A DNA stretch of 64,000 nt from SG8-40 sp963792855 (lineage in GTDB: Bacteria > Pseudomonadota > Gammaproteobacteria > Burkholderiales > Eutrophovitaceae). The number at the start of each line of letters is the position of its first letter. Positions within the stretch are counted from its first letter, which is position 1. The notes below the pieces were generated by a model. That model was not told the origin of the DNA and ran no database searches. It worked only from the letters and a program-made list of their open reading frames with translations. The stretch spans positions 186,001 through 250,000 of the forward strand of contig CAWBXZ010000001.1 in NCBI GenBank assembly GCA_963792855.1, written 5' to 3'. The position numbers and the translations under genes are program-made. Below are positions 1 to 7,609 of the stretch, piece by piece.

Positions 1-2
1 CG

Positions 3-182
3 GACATCCGCGAATTGAAGTCGACCAGCTTCGATTCCAGGAATTACGCGATCATCGAAGGGGAGAAAGCGGGCCTGGCCGCAATTCCGCAGGTGCAGGG
101 CGCGATCGATGCGTTCAAGGCCGCACAAACCGCTGCGGCTTCAACAACCGCGCAAGCGGCGGAGCAAGAACAAACGCCCTAG
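3..182 (+). CDS. C-terminal end of an unrecognised protein (partial)
   Basis: An open frame enters from the left window edge and stops at TAG 180-182, giving the last 59 residues of a protein whose start lies outside. The visible tail ends in an Ala/Gln/Thr-rich stretch, which looks like a flexible C-terminus. No family can be named from this fragment. Codon third positions are GC-rich like the neighbours, which supports coding. It converges on the MscS gene, with a perfect 11-bp inverted repeat between them. Confidence 0.55.
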   Translation, partial: DIRELKSTSFDSRNYAIIEGEKAGLAAIPQVQGAIDAFKAAQTAAASTTAQAAEQEQTP

Positions 183-197
183 GTTATTAGGCGATCG

Positions 198-228
198 CTT
201 TGCAGACCTGTCCCGGCGGTCTGCAAAG
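198..228. terminator. Inverted repeat between convergent genes
   Basis: Arms 198-208 and 218-228 are perfectly complementary over 11 bp with a 9-nt loop. It lies between the end of the partial gene and the end of the MscS gene, where a bidirectional terminator would be expected. There is no clear T tract on either side, so the role is inferred from position and stem strength. Confidence 0.45.
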
Positions 229-272
229 ACAACCCGGCCGCGCAGGCTTCCTCAAGCCAGTGCTCCGATTGG

Positions 273-2018
273 CTATTTCTGGACCGTGTGTTCCTGCGTA
301 AACAGATGCACGTCGCGCTGCGGGAACGGAATCGAGATGCCTTCGCGGTCGAAGCGCAACTTGACCTCCCGGGTGATGGCCCAGTAGGTGTCCCAGTAGT
401 CCTCGGTCTTTACCCAGGGGCGCACGACGAAATTGACGGATGATTCCCCCAGTTCGTGCAAACGGATGATCGCCTCGGGTTCGTCGAGAACCTTCTCGTT
501 GGCAGCCACGATTTCCTTCAGAACACGCTCGGCTTTTTCGATATCGTCGGAATAGGAAATGCCGAATACCAGGTCGACGCGACGTGTCGCCTCGCTGGTG
601 AGGTTCTTGATGATGTTCTGCCAGACCTGATTGTTCGGCACCACCAGCGTCTGGTTGTCGAACGTGAGCACAGTGGTGTTGACCAGGCTCATGTGGCGAA
701 CGGTGCCGAATGCGCCGTTGACATCGACCACATCACCGACGTCGAACGGCCGGTAGATCAGAATCATCAACCCGGATGCGAAGTTGGATAAGGAATCCTG
801 CAGCGCAAAACCGATAATGAACCCGGCGATGCCCAGACCGGCCAGCAGCGGGCCGAGGGAGATGCCAAGCTGCGAAAGACCGATCAACAGCCCCAGCACC
901 AGAATGACGCTTCGCGTTGCTGAAACGATCATGCGCTGGAGCAACTGCGTCAGGCTAACTTGCATCGAGCCGAGCGCGCGTTTGGTTACCATTTCGCCGA
1001 GTGCGGCCACTTTCCAGGCAATGGCGAGAATGATAAGGAAGATGAAGAACTGGAAGGTGATGCGGGCACCGTTGTCCGCCATCCAGCCGGTAATGCCGTC
1101 GAAGAAATCGGTAGCGATTCCGGTGACCACGTTCAGATCGAAGATCTCGGTCGTGATCGCTCCGGTTGCCGCGATTAGCTGGGCGTTGAACGTTGACGAG
1201 TCCAGCCCCAGTTCGTCCATTCTCTTGGCACGCTTGCGCAGAATGTCCGCAATCGCCAGCATGTGCTTTTCCGTTACCGCAATCTTGGCGATGAGTTCCT
1301 CGTTTTTCGGCAAGGTTGCCAGTTGCCTGCGCAGCTTGTTGAGCTGGTCCATGGTGACATCAAGATAAGCAGAGGCATTTTCCCCGCCACGAACGACTTG
1401 CCTCCTGACAGATGCTTCGGTGGCACGGGTATCCATGCCCATGTCAGCGGCGATCGTGTTGTTCGCAATCAGCGCATCAATCAGTTTGTCGTGTGCCCTT
1501 GCCGATACCTCGAGATCGGCAATCAATGCGGCTTGTTCCAGCGCGGTTTGGCTCGGCCTGGGCAGTTCAAGGCCACGCTGGATGTACGAGAGTTGTTTTC
1601 CAATATGGTCGGGCAGGGTATCCAACAGCGAGACGATCTCGACGCCTGATGTGCTCGTGTCGCTACCTTCGGGTCGATCAGCGACATAGTTTTTTGCCGT
1701 CGTATGTACCAGCGTGATCAACTGATCGAGTGCGCGCGAGACACGCGCGTCAAGAATCGCCTGGCGCGCGCCTTCTGCCGCCGTCCGCGCCGCGGTCAAT
1801 TCGTTCAGTGCTGCCTGGTATTCGGCAATTTGCGCCAGATTCGCAGCCAGTTTTTCCCTTGCCTGGTCTTGCGCGGCGGAATCGGAAGCAACGGATGAAG
1901 CCGTGGAATCAGCTGCGTTGTTCTCCTGAGCCTGTGCAATGGGGCAAATTGCAATTGCGGCGGCGATCAGGGCGGCGAAACGCCAATGGCGAATGCTGGG
2001 TGCGGATATCCGAATCAT
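273..2018 (-). CDS. MscS-family mechanosensitive ion channel
   Basis: This is a 581-residue inner-membrane channel that would open under membrane tension to release solutes on hypo-osmotic shock. A signal peptide (about residues 1-30) leads into a large helical periplasmic domain (about 45-310) with coiled-coil-like stretches. Hydrophobic segments follow at about 320-340 and 367-385. A Gly/Ala-rich TM3 pore helix at about 388-420 continues into the conserved beta domain with its PFDVGD motif. The C-terminus ends with the PFPQRDVH motif of the family. It is larger than E. coli MscS (286 residues) and belongs with the MscS proteins that carry a periplasmic extension. The gene stands alone and is divergent from the VOC lipoprotein. 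Confidence 0.92.
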   Translation of the reverse strand: MIRISAPSIRHWRFAALIAAAIAICPIAQAQENNAADSTASSVASDSAAQDQAREKLAANLAQIAEYQAALNELTAARTAAEGARQAILDARVSRALDQLITLVHTTAKNYVADRPEGSDTSTSGVEIVSLLDTLPDHIGKQLSYIQRGLELPRPSQTALEQAALIADLEVSARAHDKLIDALIANNTIAADMGMDTRATEASVRRQVVRGGENASAYLDVTMDQLNKLRRQLATLPKNEELIAKIAVTEKHMLAIADILRKRAKRMDELGLDSSTFNAQLIAATGAITTEIFDLNVVTGIATDFFDGITGWMADNGARITFQFFIFLIILAIAWKVAALGEMVTKRALGSMQVSLTQLLQRMIVSATRSVILVLGLLIGLSQLGISLGPLLAGLGIAGFIIGFALQDSLSNFASGLMILIYRPFDVGDVVDVNGAFGTVRHMSLVNTTVLTFDNQTLVVPNNQVWQNIIKNLTSEATRRVDLVFGISYSDDIEKAERVLKEIVAANEKVLDEPEAIIRLHELGESSVNFVVRPWVKTEDYWDTYWAITREVKLRFDREGISIPFPQRDVHLFTQEHTVQK

Positions 2019-2345
2019 GTGTGGTGTTCCCGGGTTACTGTGACGGTGGGCGGAGTGCCTGTAAGCCTCCAGCCTTACCGCTATATCGCAAAAAAGCAGG
2101 CACGTAAATTATTCGTGTCGTTGCTGCCCGCCAGGAAATGACGCCGGGCCGGAATCTAGCAGATTTGACTGCGTCTGCACACGCCAAATTTGAGGTGATG
2201 GCCAGCTCCAACGCATCCCTGGTGCGGCCAACGGACCGAGAGCCGAACGGGTTACCGTGCGTATTCTCATTGGCGGGACGGCGTGAGACTCCAAAAAAAT
2301 GCTAAGCTTTCCGCTCCGATGATTTGTGTAAGGAAGAGAGTCCGA
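2019..2345. other. Divergent intergenic region
   Basis: This stretch separates the MscS gene (minus) from the VOC lipoprotein (plus). Open frames here lack recognisable protein features. It presumably carries both promoters, but no convincing -35/-10 pair was found. Confidence 0.4.
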
Positions 2346-3269
2346 TTGCGACTGATCCATACCTTTGCCGTTGCCTTGGTTTGCATGATTCAGGGATGCG
2401 CCACCTCGCAGCCACACCTGCCGCCGGTGACGGACACACCAACCGGGAACAGAGAGACTGGCAAGATCATCTGGCATGATCTGATTACGCATACGCCTGA
2501 GGCGTCGAAACGGTTTTATCGGGAACTGTTCGGATGGGAGTTCGAGGACCTGGGGCTGGACTTCGGTTTCGGCCGCACCGTAAATTACACACTGATTCGT
2601 AATCGGGGTGAGTTGGTCGGCGGTATGGTGGATGCAAATCTGCTGGGCCGTCCTAATCCGGAGCAATTGTCGCAGTGGGTTGTGGCGATGTCGGTGGACG
2701 ATCTTGAGGCGGCTGTCGCAACCGCGATGGAGGGGGGTGGCAAGGTACTCACACCGTCGACGGATGTCGGCGAGCGGGGGAAGATCGCGCTGATCGAAGA
2801 CAATCAGGGTGCCACGCTTGTCTTATTGCAGACGCGGCATGGCGATCCGGGTAATGAAGATCTCCAATTAGGCAGTTTTCTCTGGGACGAAGTATGGACC
2901 GGGGATATCGAGAGTTCGATTTCTTTTTATGCCGGAATTGCGAAACTCGAGGTGAGCACAATTGCCATGGCAAACGGGTCCGCCTATCAATACATGGGCA
3001 GCGCCGGAAGAGCGCGTTTCGGATTCTTGCAAACGCCCATCGAGAACTTGCCACCGACCTGGACGAGCTACTTGCGGGTGAAGGAACCGGCCGCAGTCGT
3101 GGCGCGAGTCCCTGGCCTGGGCGGGCGCGTGTTGGTGCCCTTGCGAAACAGGGGTGAGTCGGAACAGGTCGCGTTGATCGCCGGGCCTTCGGGGGCGGGT
3201 ATCGCGATTCAGACATGGTCGGATCCGGGCGAAATCGAAGGGCAGCAACCCGCATCGGCCCGGCAATGA
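2346..3269 (+). CDS. Lipoprotein with two VOC (glyoxalase-fold) domains
   Basis: The protein has two successive VOC domains, each opening with a typical first strand (WHDLITHTP near the N-terminus; WDEVWTGD in the second half) followed by an SFYxxL-type helix. VOC proteins bind metals or small molecules, and this domain layout is often annotated as a glyoxalase/bleomycin-resistance protein; the substrate is unknown. TTG 2346 was chosen because a strong purine-rich Shine-Dalgarno (2329-2340) precedes it and it gives a compact signal peptide ending in lipobox IQGC. In-frame GTG 2283 and ATG 2319 are alternatives but would add a long charged N-region. A lipoprotein anchor on a VOC protein is uncommon. 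Confidence 0.8.
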   Translation: MRLIHTFAVALVCMIQGCATSQPHLPPVTDTPTGNRETGKIIWHDLITHTPEASKRFYRELFGWEFEDLGLDFGFGRTVNYTLIRNRGELVGGMVDANLLGRPNPEQLSQWVVAMSVDDLEAAVATAMEGGGKVLTPSTDVGERGKIALIEDNQGATLVLLQTRHGDPGNEDLQLGSFLWDEVWTGDIESSISFYAGIAKLEVSTIAMANGSAYQYMGSAGRARFGFLQTPIENLPPTWTSYLRVKEPAAVVARVPGLGGRVLVPLRNRGESEQVALIAGPSGAGIAIQTWSDPGEIEGQQPASARQ

Positions 3270-3315
3270 TTTTTGTCGTCAGGTTTTCCGTCGAATGCAG
3301 TGATGAGGGAAGGGG

Positions 3316-3495
3316 ATGAAGCCTAAAGTGATTCAGCGGCTCTCACAGTGGCTCGTTTTTGCGATTCTGTTGAGCCACGTGACGGCCTGCGATAACGCCC
3401 GAGTGTACGGCAGTATCGGCGTGTCCAGCTACGGCGGTTCAGTCGGTGGCAGCCGGGTGGGAGGCAGTATCTCCATAGGCGGCAGGATTCGCTGA
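3316..3495 (+). CDS. Small Gly/Ser-rich lipoprotein (59 aa)
   Basis: ATG 3316 is preceded by a good Shine-Dalgarno (GGAAGGGG, 3308-3315). The 59-residue product has a Lys/Arg-rich n-region, a hydrophobic core and the lipobox VTAC (Cys25). The mature part is about 34 residues, rich in Gly, Ser and Val, in a repetitive GS/GG pattern with no charged clusters. This architecture supports a tiny outer-membrane lipoprotein. It lies 46 bp after the VOC lipoprotein and may share its transcript. No family is recognised. Confidence 0.65.
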   Translation: MKPKVIQRLSQWLVFAILLSHVTACDNARVYGSIGVSSYGGSVGGSRVGGSISIGGRIR

Positions 3496-3968
3496 ACATC
3501 TTGTGATCGGCGCCGGCATTGCGCGTGGAGCTGCGGCGAGTGTCCTCGAGCGAAGCGCTTTCTCTACGGCGCGTAGCCCAAACGATGCCTGAGAGGACCG
3601 CGTGGCATCTGGATGTCTATTGCTGTCTCGTCCTTGTGCAAAGAACATCGGCTTGCGCCTGTGCATGAGTGGCTGGAAATACGAATGCGAAGCAATGGGC
3701 TTTCTTCCATTCTCTTTTGCCGCAGCGCGTCTTTACATCTGCTCCCCGAGGATATAACGTGAGTTTTCGTGTTTCGGGCGCGACAAGTCGAAAGTGCGGC
3801 TACATGGCGAGACCCGCGGTTTTTCCGCGGAAGTCGAGATACACGACATTGTGCTCAAACGTCCAATGATGGCAGCGCCACTGAGTCTCTCGGAAGGGAG
3901 GCGCCGTGTGGATTCATTTCACGGTTCTTCCCTGGTTTTTCAAGAAAACATGACGGAGGGAAGATGCA
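3496..3968. other. Gene-free region upstream of the amidohydrolase
   Basis: About 470 bp without a convincing gene; short open frames here have no Shine-Dalgarno and no family resemblance. A small palindrome with CCGCGG arms occurs near 3820-3835. The region probably includes the promoter and leader of the amidohydrolase. Confidence 0.4.
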
Positions 3969-5492
3969 ATGAGCGAAAGGCCTGCAGGTTGGTTGTCAGA
4001 TCGTGAACTGGAAGAAGTATCGCCGGCGGACAAGTTTGCATTCCGCTCCCCGGTGCCGACCCAGATCGTTTCCAACGGCGAGTACAACCCGCCACCACAA
4101 ACCGAAAAGCAGCGTCAGGTCGAAGGCCTGATTAACGAGTACAGCGAAAAATTTGCCAGGCATCAGGGAGTTGATCGGCGCAAGTTCCTCGCGTCGGCAT
4201 CCGGTTTTGCTGCTGCTTTCCTCGCGATGAACAAGGTCTACGGTCCGATTTGGGACGTTTCCGAGGCCGAAGCCGCCGATCGGGATATGGCCAACGAGCG
4301 TGCCAGCCGATTGTCCGGGCAATTCATATTTGACGACCAGACCCACTTCGTGCGGGACGACTTCGACAAGGAGGGATTGCTTGGTCTTGGCAAGTATGCG
4401 CTCGAGCACTGGAACCCGGGCATGGCGGAGACGCCAATGACTCTGGCGCGCTACAAGTTCGAGAACTACCTGAAAGAGATCTACATGGACAGCGACACCA
4501 AGGTCGCGCTGCTGTCCAGCGCACCCTTCGATGACCCGAGCTGGTATCTGCTGTTCAACGACCAGTTGCGTGACGCGCGCGGAGCTGTGAATTCCATTTC
4601 GGGTAGCCGCCGCATGCTGTCGCACTCGGTGGTTACGCCGGGCCAGGATGGCTGGATGGACGAAGTCGACAAGGCGATCGAGGAATACCGTCCGGACTCG
4701 TGGAAGGGTTATACCATCGGCGATCCGCTGTCGCCGAGTTCGAAAGGCACGGCCTGGCGCCTGGACGACGAAAAGCTGATGTATCCGTTCTACGAGAAAG
4801 CCGTCAAGGCGGGAATCAATACGATTTGTATCCACAAAGGCCTGTTGCCGGCCGATTACGAAAAGTCCTGGCCGGGTGTCTGGAAGCATGCCACCGTCGA
4901 CGATCTGCCCAAGGCTGCGAAAGACTGGCCACAGATGAATTTCGTCATGTATCACGGCGCACTTCGGTTGTTCCTGGAAGACCCGGCGCAGGATCTCGCG
5001 CACTTCGAAAAGACCGGTGAAATCAAATGGGTGTCCGACCTTGCCAAGATGCGTGACAAGCACGGGTTGAACAACATTTACGGTGAACTCGGCACGACGT
5101 TCGCAACTTCGGCTGTCGCCAACCCGAGGTTCGCCGCGGCGGTTGTCGGTACGCTTGTCAACGGCCTCGGAGTTGATCGGGTTGTGTGGGGTACGGATTC
5201 GGTGTGGTACGGATCGCCGCAATGGCAGATCGAGGCTATGCGCCGACTCGAGATTCCGGACGACATGATGAAGAAGCGGGGCTGGAAGACGCGCCTTGGG
5301 GATGCGACCAGCCTGGTCAAGACGGCCATTTTCGGTATTAACTCGGCGAACTTGTACAACTACGACATCACGGCTGATGTGATGCAAAAGCTCGGACAAG
5401 ACAAGCTTGCCGGTATGAAGGCCGCTTACGAGAAAGAAGGTGTGGAACGCAATAACGCTTACTACGGCTACATTGGCAAGCGCACCGCCTGA
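3969..5492 (+). CDS. Tat-exported amidohydrolase-family metal-dependent hydrolase
   Basis: This 507-residue protein resembles the amidohydrolase_2 (TIM-barrel) family, with a late His (ICIHKG), a MYHG segment and a WGTDSVWYG segment near the C-terminal end of the barrel. ATG 3969 follows GGAGGG at 3955-3960. A twin-arginine motif (RRKFLA) begins only at residue 70 and is followed by an Ala-rich hydrophobic stretch. The n-region is therefore unusually long (about 69 residues) for a Tat signal. The first expected HxH pair is reduced to a single His in DDQTHFV, so metal ligation may be atypical. The substrate is unknown. A strong terminator follows the stop. Confidence 0.8.
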   Translation: MSERPAGWLSDRELEEVSPADKFAFRSPVPTQIVSNGEYNPPPQTEKQRQVEGLINEYSEKFARHQGVDRRKFLASASGFAAAFLAMNKVYGPIWDVSEAEAADRDMANERASRLSGQFIFDDQTHFVRDDFDKEGLLGLGKYALEHWNPGMAETPMTLARYKFENYLKEIYMDSDTKVALLSSAPFDDPSWYLLFNDQLRDARGAVNSISGSRRMLSHSVVTPGQDGWMDEVDKAIEEYRPDSWKGYTIGDPLSPSSKGTAWRLDDEKLMYPFYEKAVKAGINTICIHKGLLPADYEKSWPGVWKHATVDDLPKAAKDWPQMNFVMYHGALRLFLEDPAQDLAHFEKTGEIKWVSDLAKMRDKHGLNNIYGELGTTFATSAVANPRFAAAVVGTLVNGLGVDRVVWGTDSVWYGSPQWQIEAMRRLEIPDDMMKKRGWKTRLGDATSLVKTAIFGINSANLYNYDITADVMQKLGQDKLAGMKAAYEKEGVERNNAYYGYIGKRTA

Positions 5493-5509
5493 TCAGTCCA
5501 GGTGAATCC

Positions 5510-5545
5510 GAACGCCGGGGCGTTTTCTCCCCGGCGTTCTTTTTT
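5510..5545 (+). terminator. Rho-independent terminator after the amidohydrolase
   Basis: Perfect 11-bp arms 5510-5520 and 5529-5539 with an 8-nt loop, followed by six T residues. It ends amidohydrolase transcription just 12 bp before the HiPIP start, so the HiPIP is expressed by read-through or from a promoter inside or near the hairpin. Confidence 0.92.
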
Positions 5546-5556
5546 CGGGGAAAGCA

Positions 5557-5841
5557 ATGAAACGCAATGCCGAAATACCTGGCCGCAGGCGTTTTCTGGG
5601 AAAATGCGCGGCCACATCCATGCTGCTGCCGTTCGCTGCGGCTGCGGTGGAAAGGCCAAAGCCAAAGGATCCGTTTCGCAAGCGCACGCGTGAAGAGGTC
5701 CAATATCAGGCTGAACCCTACCTCGGGAGAAGCTGTGCGCGATGCGTGCTTTACCAGGGAAACGGCGTTTGTGTCATTCTCGAAGGGGCCGTCAGTCCGG
5801 ACGGTTGGTGCAATCAGTGGGTTCCGAATACGGCTGGATAA
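5557..5841 (+). CDS. High-potential iron-sulfur protein (HiPIP), Tat-exported
   Basis: The 94-residue product carries the HiPIP cysteine pattern: Cys60, Cys63, Cys72 and Cys85, with the typical GWC and following aromatic residue. These would bind one [4Fe-4S] cluster cycling 3+/2+ in periplasmic electron transfer. A twin-arginine signal (RRRFLGK) spans residues 10-16, as expected because HiPIPs are exported folded. The mature part is short, at the lower end of the family. ATG 5557 follows a CGGGG/AAAG purine stretch. It sits directly behind another Tat substrate, but the terminator between them argues against a simple operon. Confidence 0.9.
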   Translation: MKRNAEIPGRRRFLGKCAATSMLLPFAAAAVERPKPKDPFRKRTREEVQYQAEPYLGRSCARCVLYQGNGVCVILEGAVSPDGWCNQWVPNTAG

Positions 5842-5884
5842 GTTGTTCGCGTGCAATGCCGCGCGACCGGTTTCGGAAGAGAAG

Positions 5885-5909
5885 ATGCCACCGCAATGGT
5901 GGCATTTTT
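5885..5909 (+). terminator. Rho-independent terminator after the HiPIP gene
   Basis: Arms 5885-5892 and 5898-5905 (8 bp, perfect) with a 5-nt loop and a T run to 5909. Confidence 0.85.
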
Positions 5910-5919
5910 GTTGGTCTAG

Positions 5920-6018
5920 GCGGCGGGATTGTGTCCGGCTCGCCTGATGGCGACCGGCCATCTCTCACTTCGTGAGAGACCGCCCTGCGGGCGTCCTGCG
6001 CGAGCAGTGCTCGCTGGT
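5920..6018. repeat. 99-bp repeat, copy A
   Basis: Nearly identical to 6208-6306. It contains a perfect 8-bp hairpin (5961-5968/5972-5979) and a short palindrome around GCGAGCAGTGCTCGC. A degraded third version of its first 35 bp follows at 6019-6055. It is non-coding: frames across it are fortuitous. Confidence 0.85.
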
Positions 6019-6102
6019 GTGTCCGGATCGCCGATGGCGATCCAGCCATCCCTCGCCGCATGCGGCTCAGGACCGCCAGTGCGCTGGCCGCGCATGGCGT
6101 CC

Positions 6103-6129
6103 CATCCGAAGTCCACTGGACTTCGGATG
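6103..6129. repeat. 27-bp perfect palindrome
   Basis: Arms 6103-6115 and 6117-6129 are complementary over 13 bp around a single central base. It lies between the two 99-bp repeats and resembles a palindromic extragenic repeat unit. No T tract follows, so it is not an obvious terminator. Confidence 0.8.
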
Positions 6130-6186
6130 GTCGAACCCGAACGCGCGATCTCATCCACACCACCGTCACCAAACAAAAAAGCCACC
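6129..6186. repeat. 58-bp repeat, copy A (with terminator half)
   Basis: Matches 6304-6362 apart from one single-base indel. It ends in the A-rich left arm of the tmRNA terminator, here followed by a G run instead of the right arm. This looks like a duplicated and broken terminator flank. Confidence 0.8.
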
Positions 6187-6207
6187 GGGGGGGGCAGGGG
6201 TATGAGT

Positions 6208-6306
6208 GCGGCGGGATTGTGTCCGGCTCGCCTCATGGCGACCGGCCATCTCTCACTTTGTGAGAGACCGCCCTGCGGGCGTCCTGCGCGAGCAGTGCTC
6301 GCTGGT
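6208..6306. repeat. 99-bp repeat, copy B
   Basis: Second copy of 5920-6018, with only a few substitutions (for example the hairpin loop at 6257-6259). It joins directly to the second 58-bp repeat. Confidence 0.85.
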
Positions 6307-6362
6307 CGAACCCGAACGCGCGATCTCATCCACACCACCGTCCACCAAACAAAAAAGCCACC
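6304..6362. repeat. 58-bp repeat, copy B
   Basis: Second copy of 6129-6186. It runs into the intact tmRNA terminator, which suggests that this is the ancestral copy. Confidence 0.8.
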
Positions 6363-6380
6363 CAGAGGGTGGCCTTTTTG
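6346..6380 (-). terminator. tmRNA terminator (probably bidirectional)
   Basis: A stem made by 6352-6363 and 6368-6379 around a 4-nt loop is flanked by A and T runs. Read on the minus strand it lies just beyond the tmRNA CCA end and ends in a T-rich tract. It could also stop plus-strand transcripts. Confidence 0.85.
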
Positions 6381-6382
6381 TT

Positions 6383-6745
6383 TGGTGGAGGCGGCGGGAA
6401 TCGAACCCGCGTCCGCAAGCCCTACACAGGCGGTACTACATGCTTAGTCTGGCCATTTGATTTAGTCGCATGACCGCCGACCGACAGGCTGAAATGCAAC
6501 GAGTTACCTTGAATTTAATGCTGAACGAAGTAACCCCGGACAGCACGATCTCACGTATATGGCTCCGCTGCTGGTTGCCCAGCCCGGCCCGTGAGAGAAC
6601 CGGTGCGGAGTCAAGCCGGTATTAAGCGGCTAGAGCGTAACGTTCGTCGTTGGCGACTATACGTTTTCCAGCGGATTTACAAGGTGACTGGACCTTGGCA
6701 TGCACCACACTGCTTCGCAACCCACGTCGAGACCAGGTCGCCCCC
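6383..6745 (-). ncRNA. ssrA: tmRNA (ssrA), one-piece
   Basis: The RNA is read on the minus strand. The 5' end (GGGGGCGACC, from 6745) pairs with the 3' end (CGCCTCC before ACCA, to 6383) to form the tRNA-like acceptor, and the T-arm GGTTCGATTCC is present. The resume codon GCC is at 6652-6654 and the tag reading frame encodes ANDERYALAA with TAA at 6622-6624. The function is rescue of stalled ribosomes and tagging of the nascent chain for ClpXP-type proteolysis, with SmpB as partner. The length of 363 nt and the encoded CCA are typical of proteobacterial one-piece tmRNA. Confidence 0.96.
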
Positions 6746-6976
6746 TCAATCCCGGGCTGCTACCCAAGGTAACAGCCGCTAAATCAGGTATTTCGGTTTC
6801 AGTGTATCAGACACCGAAACAATTGCCGAGTTCAGTACCCCGGTGGGCCAAAAGAGGCAAACTCCGTGCAAGGCGACAGGCTCTTTGGCGCCCAGCTTGT
6901 CGTGTGCAACCGGTCTGGCCGCGGATACTGGCTCCATGGCGAGGCAACGGTTCCCGCCGGACGTTTCCGCGGTCAG

Positions 6977-7561
6977 TCAGAGCGCCAGCATCTCAAACAG
7001 CCTGTCGTCGTTGAGCATGTCGCTCAAAGCCTGTGACACCGCTTCATTGACCAGCTGGTTACTGTGCTTTTCGAACGGTGGGCCGGCTGTTTCCTGGTAG
7101 CTGCGCACATAGTAACGGCGGTCGTACTGGTCATTGGCGTTACGTGCGGAGGCAGTGACTTCCGCCAGCAGTTCCGTCTGGAAGTTGAAGGGTGTTTTCT
7201 CCGAGTTCAGGACGAGGCTGGTGATTCTGATGACGAGCGAGCGGGTCATGGCATCGCTTGCCGGTACAACGCTGAAGCCGCGTTTCTCGACACTCTCGGT
7301 TACGCGTTCCGTCAGCAGCGGTATGAAGTCCTCGTCGAGGGTGACGGGAACCATTTTATCGTTGGGATCGCCAACTTCACCCAGTAGTGTGCTGGGCCGG
7401 TCATCTACGATGGAAAGGGCGAGCAGCGTGTCGACTGCCACCGAATCACCCGTCATTTCGATCTCCGGGTCCAGGTGCAGTCTTTGTGGTTTCAGTGCGC
7501 AGCCCTGAATCGACAGTGCAAGCAGTATCGCCAGAACGCTTGACCATTTAATCGTTTTCAT
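6977..7561 (-). CDS. YajG-family lipoprotein
   Basis: A 194-residue envelope lipoprotein with lipobox SIQGC (Cys21). The mature part follows the YajG pattern: an extended N-terminal strand, an IVDDRP segment, a helical region and a C-terminal ND(R)-L-F helix. YajG proteins are small outer-membrane lipoproteins of unclear biochemical role. The ATG at 7561 is preceded by AGGAACTTC. It is the last gene of a minus-strand run downstream of ubiG, 48 bp away, and may be co-transcribed. Confidence 0.85.
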   Translation of the reverse strand: MKTIKWSSVLAILLALSIQGCALKPQRLHLDPEIEMTGDSVAVDTLLALSIVDDRPSTLLGEVGDPNDKMVPVTLDEDFIPLLTERVTESVEKRGFSVVPASDAMTRSLVIRITSLVLNSEKTPFNFQTELLAEVTASARNANDQYDRRYYVRSYQETAGPPFEKHSNQLVNEAVSQALSDMLNDDRLFEMLAL

Positions 7562-7609
7562 TTTGAAGTTCCTCCTGTGTTTGATTGCTACTGTTTGCTG
7601 GTTTCGTGT

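Noticed and set aside
3996..5399. Long open frame on the minus strand opposite the amidohydrolase
   Set aside because: It mirrors the codon pattern of the plus-strand gene, has no Shine-Dalgarno and no family features; long antisense frames are expected in high-GC DNA.
5920..6362. CRISPR array
   Set aside because: There are only two copies of each unit, of 99 and 58 bp, with no regular spacers and no cas genes nearby.
5916..6460. Several open frames across the repeat region and tmRNA 3' end
   Set aside because: They read through palindromic repeats, a terminator and tmRNA; they lack ribosome sites and look alike only because the DNA is duplicated.
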